Origin: Tropicibacter alexandrii
GTDB taxonomy: Bacteria > Pseudomonadota > Alphaproteobacteria > Rhodobacterales > Rhodobacteraceae
NCBI RefSeq assembly: GCF_003667315.2
Contig: NZ_RCTZ02000030.1
Span: 1-35,548, forward strand
Reading direction: 5' to 3'
DNA length: 35,548 bases
Under the pieces are notes generated by a model. That model was not told the DNA's origin. It worked only from the letters and a program-made list of their open reading frames with translations, and made no database searches. Both the position numbers and the translations under genes were made by a program. Shown one piece after another: positions 24,675 to 33,300 of the stretch (position 1 is its first letter; each line of letters starts with the position of its first letter).

Positions 24675-25365
24675 AACTGCGCCGATAGACGCCGCGCTCG
24701 GCCTGCAGGGCCTCTTGGATGGTGCGCGAGTGGGCGATTTCGTCACCCGTCATGGCGCGTATCTCAAGGTCGGGCGGTTCGGCGGGCACGGCGATGACCT
24801 GCGCCACGGGCGTGCCGCGCGGCAGGGTGCCGGTGAAGCCGGGATCGGTCCACACAGCCGGGAAATGCACGTAGCCAAGCCCGAAGCCCGCGCTATGCAC
24901 CACCCCCGACAGGGTCTGGAAGGGCAGGTCGGGCCGGTTCAGCGGATGGGTGAACAGCAGTTGCCAGCCCGGCTCGGTCTCCAACGTCCAGTAATTGGTG
25001 AACTTGATCGCCAGCCGACCGTCGAGGTCGATGGGCGCGCCGCTGGCCTGTTCGGGCACATGCGCGCCCAGAGGCGCACGGGTGATCGGCGCGTCCGGCG
25101 TGGCGGGCATGTCCCAATCCCAGCTCAGCTGGCCATCGGCCATTTGCAGATCGCAGGGCAGGGGGATCAGCACCCCATGCCCCATGGCGTCGAGGAAAGG
25201 CGGGCAATGCTTCAGCGTGCGCACAAGCGCGCCGCCCAAGGTCTCTGACGGCACCTCCGACGGCATCTCGCGCAGCCAGTCGGGCAGGGCCTTGGCCGCC
25301 GGGACGGGGGGCGGTAGCAGGTCCAGCAGGGCCGGGTGACAGCGGGCGGTGATGCGGGGGCTCAT
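24664..25365 (-). CDS. Protein of unknown function at the end of the ABC-importer operon
   Basis: 233 residues from an ATG that overlaps the stop of the permease gene (ATGA), so it is translated with the transporter. There is no signal peptide or membrane helix. The sequence has a Trp/Phe-rich central part (SWDWDMPATPDAP, FTNYWTLETEPGWQLLFTHP, VHFPAVWTDPGF), a GTPVAQVIAVP strand, and a charged helical C-terminus rich in Arg and Glu. It resembles uncharacterised cytosolic proteins rather than a transporter part. A role in using or sensing the imported compound is suggested only by operon position. Confidence 0.72.
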   Translation of the reverse strand: MSPRITARCHPALLDLLPPPVPAAKALPDWLREMPSEVPSETLGGALVRTLKHCPPFLDAMGHGVLIPLPCDLQMADGQLSWDWDMPATPDAPITRAPLGAHVPEQASGAPIDLDGRLAIKFTNYWTLETEPGWQLLFTHPLNRPDLPFQTLSGVVHSAGFGLGYVHFPAVWTDPGFTGTLPRGTPVAQVIAVPAEPPDLEIRAMTGDEIAHSRTIQEALQAERGVYRRSFRD

Positions 25366-26189
25366 GCGGCCTCGCGCCGCTTCAGCAGGGCATGGGCAAC
25401 CGACAAGGCCACGGTCAGGACGATGATCACCGTGCCCACCGCGTTGATGACGGGCGGGTGGCCGTTCGGGTTGCGCGCCATCGCGCCGATTTCCGTGGCC
25501 AAGGTGCAGGCCCCGCCTTTGGCGAACATCGTGGTGTTGTAGTTTTCCAGACTGGCCAGCCCCGCGATCACCGCCGCCGAGGCCAGCGCCGGTGCGAGGA
25601 AGGGCAGGGTGATGCGAAAGAACACCCGCAGGGGCGAGGCGCCAAGATCCAGCGCCGCTTCCTCCAGCTCGACCGGCTGGCGTTGCAACCGTGCCATCAG
25701 GATCAGCATCGGATAGCCCGCGACGAACGTCACTTGCGCGGCGATGATGGTGAACAGCCCGGCATCGACGCCCATCCGCCCCCAGAAGACCAGCGCCGAC
25801 AGGCCCAGCACGATCCCCGGTGCCAGCATCGGCGACAACAACACCCACCACAGCAAGCCGTTCGCCCGCGACTGCCAGCGCGTCAGCATGACCGCGCCCG
25901 CCAGCCCCAGCAGCAACGAGACCGGCACCACCACGGCCATCACCCACAGCGAATTGCCGAAACAGCCGATGAAGCGGTCCCGGTCGAGCGCGCGCAACAC
26001 CGGGTCTGCGCGCAACTCTTCGACCGGCATCCAGAAGAATTCGTACCATTTGAACGTGAAGCCGCGCCAATCGGTGACCGAGGGCGGCGAGACGTCGTTG
26101 AAGGATGACACCACCATCAGCAGCAACGGTGTGAACATGAACAACAGGAACGCTGCGGTGAACAGGTTGAGCAAGCGGTTGGAGGTCAT
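25362..26189 (-). CDS. ABC importer permease, PotC-like
   Basis: 275 residues from the ATG at 26,187-26,189. About six membrane helices are visible, and the cytoplasmic EAA loop reads EEAALDLGASPLRVFFRITL, characteristic of inner-membrane subunits that dock on the ATPase. The N-terminal part (LLNLFTAAFLLFMFTPLLLM, then SSFN) matches PotC/YdcV-type permeases of the spermidine/putrescine family. It overlaps the upstream permease gene and the downstream unknown gene by 4 bases each. It would form the translocation pore with the PotB-like partner. Substrate within the polyamine/related-cation class is not fixed by sequence. Confidence 0.9.
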   Translation of the reverse strand: MTSNRLLNLFTAAFLLFMFTPLLLMVVSSFNDVSPPSVTDWRGFTFKWYEFFWMPVEELRADPVLRALDRDRFIGCFGNSLWVMAVVVPVSLLLGLAGAVMLTRWQSRANGLLWWVLLSPMLAPGIVLGLSALVFWGRMGVDAGLFTIIAAQVTFVAGYPMLILMARLQRQPVELEEAALDLGASPLRVFFRITLPFLAPALASAAVIAGLASLENYNTTMFAKGGACTLATEIGAMARNPNGHPPVINAVGTVIIVLTVALSVAHALLKRREAA

Positions 26190-27586
26190 GACTGCACCCT
26201 CGCGAAATCCTTCAGCCGCGTGCGCATGATCCACATGAACAGCGCCACCAGCGCGAAACAGACCAAGGTATAGGCAAAGGAATAGGCCGCGCCGACATTG
26301 GAATTCTCGGACTCGAAGAACTTGTTGTAGATGGTCTGGCTGAACCATTCCGATTGCAGCCCGCGGCTGATGATGCGCGGCACGGAAAACGCGCCCGCCG
26401 CCAGCATGAAGGTGGCGATGCAGCCCACGGCGATGCCGGGCTTGGCATGGGGGATGACGATGCGGGCATGGACGCGCCACGTGCTTGCCCCCAGATCATG
26501 CGCCGCCTCGATCTGGTTGCGGTCAAGCGTGGACATGACGTTGAACATCGGAAAGACCATGAACAGCACATAGGTGTAGACGATCACCAGAAAGGTCGTG
26601 CCGGGCATGCGCTTGAACTGGATCGGCTCGGAGATCGCGCCCAGCCAGATCAGCATGTCGTTGATCAGCCCGCGATTGTCGATGATCGTGGTCCAGGCAT
26701 AGACCCGCATCAGCTCGACGATGGCATAGGGGATCACGAGGCCCAGAAACAGCCAGACGGCGCGTTCCGGCTTGGTGGCCAGCGCGACCTTGTAGGCGAT
26801 GGGATAGCACAGCACCAGCGCAAGCGCGGTGGCGCAGACCGCGAAAAGCAGCGTGCGCACCAGCGTGATCAGGCCGATGCGGGCATAGACCTCGCCGTCG
26901 TGTTCAAAGCGCAGACCCATCAGGCCGAACAGGATGTTCGAGGGCTGGCGCGCCTCGATGGCGCGGGTTTCGGGCGTCATGGGGATCAGCACCGCCTGTG
27001 TCAGCGCGGCGAAATTGCGGGTGGTCAGACCGGGGCCGCGCGCCTCTTCGAGGCGCAGGCGGTCGGCCAGCGCATCGGCCAGAGCGGCAATCTCCTGTGC
27101 CGTGGCGATTTGCGCCTCGACCGGGTCGCTGTCCTGCACCGCGAGGCGGGGCAGGTCGTAGAGCGTGTCCAGATAGGCCTTTTCCCCGCCCGTGCGCACC
27201 ACCTGCCGGTGGGTGTCGGCGCGGTCGCATTGCAGGATGTAGCCGCGCCCGGCGCCGCTTTGGGCCGTGGGCACGGCCATGCCGCCGATGCTGGGCACGG
27301 CCATGACATTGGGTGAGGGCACCGCCATCGCATTGGGGGACGGAACCGCCATCCCGCCGCTTGCCGCAGGTGCGTCGCCCTTGGTCTTCAGCACCGACAC
27401 GCAGGTCTGCGCGTCGCGCGACAGCGAGGCGGCGACGGAACTGTCCAGCGCCCGCTTGGGCGCGGTCAGCGCGCGTTCCATCATGGTCAGCTGCGGTGCC
27501 ACGATCAGCACCACCGCCCAGATCACCACCGCTCCGACAAAGACCGTGGCCAGCGCCCGGCCAAAGGATCGGACCAACCCGTTCAT
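26186..27586 (-). CDS. ABC importer permease, PotB-like, with large periplasmic insertion
   Basis: 466 residues, clearly longer than the usual 280-310 of PotB. After the first membrane helix (about 11-32) comes an extracytoplasmic insertion of about 200 residues, including four tandem copies of an 8-residue MAVPS unit (77-108) and a C-containing helical part. Then the standard permease core follows: helices from about 238, and the EAA loop EAAHDLGASTWRVHARIVIP. The core matches PotB/YdcU-type permeases. Overlaps of 4 bases join it to the ATPase upstream and the PotC-like gene downstream. The insertion may contact the binding protein; its function is unknown. Confidence 0.88.
   Translation of the reverse strand: MNGLVRSFGRALATVFVGAVVIWAVVLIVAPQLTMMERALTAPKRALDSSVAASLSRDAQTCVSVLKTKGDAPAASGGMAVPSPNAMAVPSPNVMAVPSIGGMAVPTAQSGAGRGYILQCDRADTHRQVVRTGGEKAYLDTLYDLPRLAVQDSDPVEAQIATAQEIAALADALADRLRLEEARGPGLTTRNFAALTQAVLIPMTPETRAIEARQPSNILFGLMGLRFEHDGEVYARIGLITLVRTLLFAVCATALALVLCYPIAYKVALATKPERAVWLFLGLVIPYAIVELMRVYAWTTIIDNRGLINDMLIWLGAISEPIQFKRMPGTTFLVIVYTYVLFMVFPMFNVMSTLDRNQIEAAHDLGASTWRVHARIVIPHAKPGIAVGCIATFMLAAGAFSVPRIISRGLQSEWFSQTIYNKFFESENSNVGAAYSFAYTLVCFALVALFMWIMRTRLKDFARVQS
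27263..27358 (-). repeat. Coding tandem repeat in the PotB-like permease
   Basis: Four copies of a 24-base unit encode GGMAVPSP, NAMAVPSP, NVMAVPSI and GGMAVPTA in the periplasmic insertion of the permease. Unit length is a multiple of three, so copy-number changes keep the frame. Such arrays commonly vary between strains. Confidence 0.85.
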
Positions 27587-28677
27587 TGCGCGGCCAGCTC
27601 CTGCCCGGTTTCGGCGATCTGGCCATTGCCCAGCACAAAAGCATCGTCGACATCAAAGCGGATCTGCACCTCGCCTTCGGGCAGGGGCGCGCCGGTATTG
27701 GTCTGGTGCAGGCTCATATCCTGCACCTGCGTCCGAAAATGCAGGGTGACGAAAGCCCCTTCCAGATCTCGCCGGGCCAGCGTTGCGGGCAGGCTGTTGA
27801 CGCCGCCCCCGATCTTCATCGCCTCGGGGCGCACGAACAGGATCGCCTCTGCCCCGACCGTCAGATGGCTGGGGTTGCGGGCGCGGAAATCGCCGCTGGC
27901 GGTGCGGATTGTGGCGTGGCCGTTCTCGGCATGAAGGATGCGCCCCTCCAGCCGGTTCGCCTCGCCCACGAAGGACGCGGCAAAAGCGGTTTTCGGGTTG
28001 GAATAGATCTGGTCGCCGGTGCCAACCTGTTCGATCCGGCCCCGGTTCATCACCGCAACTCGGTCGGACATGGTCAGGGCCTCGCCCTGATCGTGGGTGA
28101 TGTAGATGAAGGTGACGCCGGTCTTTTTCTGGATGGCGCGCAGTTCGGCCCGCATATGGCTGCGCAGTTTGAGGTCGAGCGCCGAAAGCGGCTCGTCCAG
28201 CAGCAGCACCGACGGCTCGACCGCCAGCGCCCGGGCAATGGCCACGCGCTGGCGCTGGCCGCCGGACAGGGCGCCGGGTTTCTTGTCGGCCTGATCGCCA
28301 AGCGCCACCAGATGCAGCAGCTCGTCGGCGCGGGCATGGCGGTCGCGCTTCGAGACGCCGCGCACCTCTAGCCCGAAGGCCACGTTGTCGCGCACGCTCA
28401 TCAGCGGGAACAGCGCGAGGTTCTGAAAGATCAGCGCGGTGGGGCGGTCATTCGGGCCGCGCCCGGCCATGTCCTGCCCGCCGATCAGGACGCGCCCGGA
28501 GGTGGGCGCGACAAAGCCCGAAACCGCGCGCAGGATCGTCGTCTTGCCGCAGCCCGAGGGCCCGAGGATCGAAAAGAACTCGCCCGCCTTGACGGCCAGG
28601 TTGGTCGGATGCACCGCCGTGAACCCGTTCGGATAGGTGATCGACATCGCGTCGAGGTGTACGTCCATGCCCTGCAT
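27583..28677 (-). CDS. ABC importer ATP-binding protein, PotA-like
   Basis: 364 residues. Walker A GPSGCGKTT, Q-loop FQN, signature LSGGQRQRVAIARAL, Walker B LLLDEPLSALD and switch His in ITHDQGEAL are all present. The C-terminal about 120 residues form the beta-rich TOBE regulatory domain (EANRLEGRIL, then FVRPEAM). This is the standard ATPase of the polyamine/iron/sulfate importer class. Possible starts are at 28,677 and 28,668; the latter has CAGGG in front. The stop overlaps the permease start (ATGA). A small stem-loop separates it from the binding-protein gene. Confidence 0.92.
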   Translation of the reverse strand: MQGMDVHLDAMSITYPNGFTAVHPTNLAVKAGEFFSILGPSGCGKTTILRAVSGFVAPTSGRVLIGGQDMAGRGPNDRPTALIFQNLALFPLMSVRDNVAFGLEVRGVSKRDRHARADELLHLVALGDQADKKPGALSGGQRQRVAIARALAVEPSVLLLDEPLSALDLKLRSHMRAELRAIQKKTGVTFIYITHDQGEALTMSDRVAVMNRGRIEQVGTGDQIYSNPKTAFAASFVGEANRLEGRILHAENGHATIRTASGDFRARNPSHLTVGAEAILFVRPEAMKIGGGVNSLPATLARRDLEGAFVTLHFRTQVQDMSLHQTNTGAPLPEGEVQIRFDVDDAFVLGNGQIAETGQELAAQ

Positions 28678-28696
28678 CTGCGGCCCCTTGGGAATA

Positions 28697-28720
28697 GGGC
28701 GGCCCCCGAGAGGACCGCCC
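28697..28720 (-). promoter_or_regulatory. Intercistronic stem-loop between binding-protein and ATPase genes
   Basis: GGGCGG (28,697-28,702) and CCGCCC (28,715-28,720) can pair across a 12-base loop in the 70-base gap. There is no T run, so this is more likely an RNA-stabilising or attenuating hairpin than a terminator. Importer operons often carry one at this point, giving more binding protein than membrane subunits. Role inferred. Confidence 0.4.
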
Positions 28721-28747
28721 GAACCAATCTCAAATCACTGATGAAAC

Positions 28748-29869
28748 TCAGGCGTTGGTGATGATCTCGACCATCTCGTTGCGCACCGGCGCAAAGAACG
28801 GCGTGTCCGCCTGCCACCACCACATGTTGCCCAGCACCTCGGCGGTGTAGACCTCGTTGAACTGGCGCTTGAAGTCGTCCGAGGCGTAGTCGGCGGCACC
28901 GGCCACGGCCGAGTTGTAGCCGGTGTTGTTGGCGAACATGCCGCCCACTTCCGGTTGCAGCATGAAGTTCATGAAGGCCACGGCCTGCGCCGGGTTCGGT
29001 GCCTGCTTCAACATGCCAAAGCTGTCGAGCCAGGTGATGATGCCTTCCTTGGGGGCGCGATAGACGAAATCGGCATTGTCGCGGTTCAGCAGCAGGCCGG
29101 TGGTGTCCCAGGTCTGGCCGATGACGCAACCCGCATCGGTGAAGGCAGAGGTCGCCTCGGTCGCGTTGTTCCAGAAGGCGCCGAAATGCTGCTTGCGCTC
29201 GACCATCCACTTGGCGACTTCGCCCCAGACGCGGCGGGCGTCATCTTCGGACTTGTAGACATCCATCATGCGGTTCGAGGGAACCTCGCCGGTGGCATCC
29301 AGATACAGGCCGATGCCCATGATCGCGGATTTCTGGCGGAAGGCGGCCTTGCCCTCGGTGCCGGGGCGGAACAGGTCGCCATAGGACAGGTCGGCATCGG
29401 CGATGTCCAGCGCGGCGCGGTTCAGGGTCATGCCCTCGGTGCCCCAGTCGAAGGGCAGCAGGATCTGCTCACCGGCATGCACGCCGCCCAGACCGGCGCT
29501 GTCACGCAGGAAAGACGGGATCACATTGTCCACGTTCACCTCGGCGGGGATGGCGGCGAAATAGCTGTCACCGCTGTCGTCGAGATAGCCGGCTGCGTTG
29601 GTGATCGAGGGGAAGACCACGTCAAAGCCCTTGCCACCGGCGGCGCGGATGGTCGACTCGGCCTCGTCATTCGAGCCGAAGGTGGTCAGGTCGAGCGTGA
29701 TGCCGGTGTCGGCCTCGAACTTCTCGGCGATGTTGGGCTGGATGTAATCCTGCCAGGCCAGAACCTTGACGCTGCCCGAGGAGGCCAGCGCATCGGTGGC
29801 GCGCAGGATCATCGGGGCGGCGAGGGCGGCGCTGCCAAGGGCCAGCGCGGAACGGCGGGAAAGGGTCAT
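28748..29869 (-). CDS. Periplasmic substrate-binding protein, PotD/PotF-like
   Basis: 373 residues from the ATG at 29,867-29,869. The N-terminus MTLSRRSALALGSAALAAPM carries twin arginines and a hydrophobic stretch ending near DALA, so Tat or Sec export is possible. The mature protein begins SGSVKVLAWQDYIQPNIAEK, followed by FEADTGITLDL and GFDVVFPS, typical of spermidine/putrescine-type binding proteins, and keeps the WDTTG and MLQPEVGG segments of the two-lobe fold. It is the first gene of the operon with the ATPase, two permeases and an unknown gene. It delivers the solute to the permeases. A longer start at 29,917 is possible but lacks the signal arrangement. Confidence 0.9.
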   Translation of the reverse strand: MTLSRRSALALGSAALAAPMILRATDALASSGSVKVLAWQDYIQPNIAEKFEADTGITLDLTTFGSNDEAESTIRAAGGKGFDVVFPSITNAAGYLDDSGDSYFAAIPAEVNVDNVIPSFLRDSAGLGGVHAGEQILLPFDWGTEGMTLNRAALDIADADLSYGDLFRPGTEGKAAFRQKSAIMGIGLYLDATGEVPSNRMMDVYKSEDDARRVWGEVAKWMVERKQHFGAFWNNATEATSAFTDAGCVIGQTWDTTGLLLNRDNADFVYRAPKEGIITWLDSFGMLKQAPNPAQAVAFMNFMLQPEVGGMFANNTGYNSAVAGAADYASDDFKRQFNEVYTAEVLGNMWWWQADTPFFAPVRNEMVEIITNA

Positions 29870-29879
29870 GTCGGGTCTC

Positions 29880-29900
29880 CGGTCAGAGTGTCTCTGACCG
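29880..29900 (-). promoter_or_regulatory. Perfect 9-base inverted repeat upstream of the importer operon
   Basis: CGGTCAGAG and CTCTGACCG flank a 3-base spacer, 11 bases before the binding-protein start codon, overlapping or just upstream of its ribosome binding region. As DNA it could be an operator; as RNA it would be a hairpin masking translation start. Either would set expression of the importer. Confidence 0.5.
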
Positions 29901-30338
29901 ACGGCGATAGGGAGCATTCATGACAGTTGGGTGTCGGTTTGATGAACTTTGTTTACGACTGCCGCAGGAGCCCGCCGCCTGCGCCGGGTTTTCCGCCGGA
30001 TTTGCGGGTCATCCGTCATGCGTCAGTCGCAATGTCGTTTTCACGGGGGCGTCCCGCCCGTGGTGCCCGAACGCCCGAGGACTGCGCGTGCCACGCACCT
30101 TTCGCGCGTCGATTTTGCCCCTTCGAAGCGTCACAACTGGGGGTTGGCAAGGCAGGAAAACCGGACCCCCAAATCGGCCGTTTTCAGGTCATTTTCTCTT
30201 TACCCGTTAACAAGGAAGTCTAAAAAACGGTGCATGTTTTGGGGAAACGGTAAATATATCCTTAAGCCCTCGGGCCGTTCGGCTGCGTGGCACACCCCTT
30301 TGGATTGATCGGAAAAACATTCGACGGAAGGACGTTTC
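29901..30338. other. Divergent intergenic region with RTX-gene ribosome site
   Basis: About 440 bases between the importer operon and the RTX gene. Open frames here lack support. A GGAAGGA at 30,326-30,332 lies 6 bases before the RTX start. The heptamer AAACGGT occurs twice around 30,220-30,260 in an AT-rich patch, a possible promoter or regulator site. No CRISPR or RNA gene is visible. Confidence 0.45.
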
Positions 30339-33300
30339 ATGGCCAACATCATCGGCGACGCAACCGACAACATCGTGAACGGAACCTCCGCCGGAGACAG
30401 CATCCAAGGCTTGGCAGGCGAGGACCAACTGCTGGGCTTGGGCGGGGCGGACACGCTCGAAGGGGGGGATGGCGACGACCTTCTTTCGGGGGGCAGCGAC
30501 AATGACAGCCTGTCGGGCGGGGCCGACAATGACACCCTGTCCGGTGACAGCGGCTTCGACACGCTGACCGGCGGCGCAGGCGTCGATGTCTTTCGGGGCG
30601 GGGCCGACGATCTGAACGGCGACGCGATCACGGATTTCACGACCGAGGACATCATCCGCATCAACGGTGTCTTCCTGTATGACAGCGCCTTCCAGACCAC
30701 GGTCGCGTCCGGCGACACGCTGCTGCAGATCAATACCGACGAGACGCCCGGCTTCGACATCACCCTGACCCTCAGCGGCCTGTTCACCGGCTATTTCGCG
30801 GCGCTTGCGGGCGACACCCATACCGACATCATCTACATCGCCACGCCGGGCGGCACGGCGACGTCTGGGGATGACACTCTCAATGGTACGCTCGGGGCGG
30901 ATACGCTGGCCGGAGGCGACGGCGATGACCGCCTGATCGGCGCGTCGGGGGCTGACAATCTCGATGGTGGCACGGGCCGGGATTCGATCTATGCGGGCGC
31001 GGGCGACGACACGATCACCGGCGGCAGCGGGCGCGACTACATCGTGGGCGATGACGGCAATGACACGATCGATGGCGGTGCCGACCGTGACACGATCCAC
31101 GGTGGCGGCGGCAATGACACGATCGATGTCGGCACCGGGACCGGCAACTTTGCCGATGGTGGATCGGGTACGGATTCGATGGTGTCCAACGCGGGCAACG
31201 ACACGCTGCGTGGCGGGGCCGACAATGACACGCTGCTGGGCAATGACGGCAGCGACTGGCTGTATGGCGATGCCGGGGCCGACGATTTGCAAGGCGGCAC
31301 GTCCAGCGACCACCTGTATGGCGGTTCGGGAAACGACACCCTCAGCGGCGGCGACGGCGCCGACAACATGTATGGCGGGCAGGATGACGACTTGCTGCAC
31401 GGGGGGGCGTCGCTCGACTACCTGTCCGGCGAAAGCGGCAATGACACGCTGTACGGCGAGGCCGGCAGCGACACCCTGTATGGCGGCTCGGGCGAAGACC
31501 TTCTCGAAGGCGGGATCGACGACGACTATCTCAACGGTGGCAGCGAGAACGATACGCTTCTGGGTCAGGATGGCGCGGACGTTCTGGATGGCGGCGGCAA
31601 TGCCGACTCGCTCAATGGCGGGGCATTGGACGATACCCTGACCGGTGGCTCGGGGGCGGATACGCTGACCGGCGGCACCGGCGTCGACACCTTCATCGAT
31701 ACGGCAGCCGGGCTCGATGGCGATACGATCACCGATTTCGCGGTCTCCAGCACGGGGAGCCTGCAGGGCGACGTGATCACCCTCACCGGTGTGCGCTTCG
31801 ATGACAGCCACCTCACCGTCAGCACGTCGGGGGGCAACACGATCCTGTCGATCGACACCAACCGGGATGGCGTGGTGGACACGACCATCACCCTCAACGG
31901 GCTGTTCAGCGCCGATTTCCTGACCCTGACCGACGGGACCTCGACCTCTATCCAAGCGTTCGACCCGGCGGGTGTCGGCAGTTCTGGCGCGCCCGCGGCG
32001 GGCCTGATCGTGGACGATGCGACTGCCACCACTGTGGACGGGGCCGCGGCGACGACCGTGTTCGGCAATGACGGCAACGACACACTCAATGGTGGCCGGT
32101 CTGTCATGGCCGGGCTGGGTGACGACAGCGTAACCGCCAGCTTCAACGACGATCTGATCTCGGGCGATGGCGGCAACGACACCCTCGACGGAGGCGCGGG
32201 CAGCGACCTGATCTTCGGCGGCGAAGGCAATGACAGCCTGCTCGGGCAGGACGGTCTCGACAGGCTGCACGGTGACGTGGGTGACGACACGCTCGACGGC
32301 GGCGCGTCGTCCGACACGCTCTACGGCGGCGCGGGCTTCGACAGCCTGCTGGGCGACAGCGGCGAAGACTTCCTCGATGGGGGCGACGGAAACGACACCA
32401 TCCAAGGCGGTGCGCAGAACGACTACATCCAAGGCGGGGCCGATCAGGACAGCATCTCGGGTGGGACCGAGAATGACTATATCTTTGGTGGCACCGGCAA
32501 TGACACGATCGACGGCGACGAAGGCCGGGATACGGTCTATGGCGGCAGCGAGGATGACAGCCTGTACGGCAGCGAGGGCGATGACAGCCTGTTCGGCGGC
32601 ACCGGCGATGACAGCCTGTTCGGCGAGGCGGACAACGACTCGCTCAACGGGGACAGCGGCAACGACGTGCTCGATGGCGGCGCCGGAGACGACACCATCA
32701 ATGGCGGCGGCGATGCCGACACCCTGACCGGCAGCGGCGGTGATGACCTGTTCATCGGCGCGACGTGGCAGCTGGATTCGGATGTCATCACCGATTTCAC
32801 TGCAGGCGACCGCATCCGCGTCGACCGGGCCAGCTTCTTTGCCTCGGACATGACCACCACCGTTGTCGCGGGCAACACCCAGTTCGCCATCGACACCGAC
32901 CAGAACGGCACGGCGGACCTGTTCTTTACCCTGTCGGGCACCTTCGGCGCGGCGTTCCAGTTGATCACCTCGGGCAATTTCACCGAGATTTTCCTGCCCT
33001 CCGCCGGGTCCGGTTCGACTTGGGTCGGGGATGCCTTCAACAACATCCACGTTGCCACGACCGGTGACGACCACCTGTCGGGCCTTGCCGGGGACGACCA
33101 GATCACGGCACTGGCCGGGGATGACACCGCCTATGGGGGCGACGGTCAGGACGATATCTTTGGCGGGCTCGGCAACGATCTGGTCGATGGCGGCGCCGGT
33201 GGCGACTTCCTGCGCGGCGACGAGGGCAACGACACGATCCTCGGCCAGTCGGGGCGCGACGAGATTTATGGCGATGCGGGCAACGACCTGATCGCGGGCG

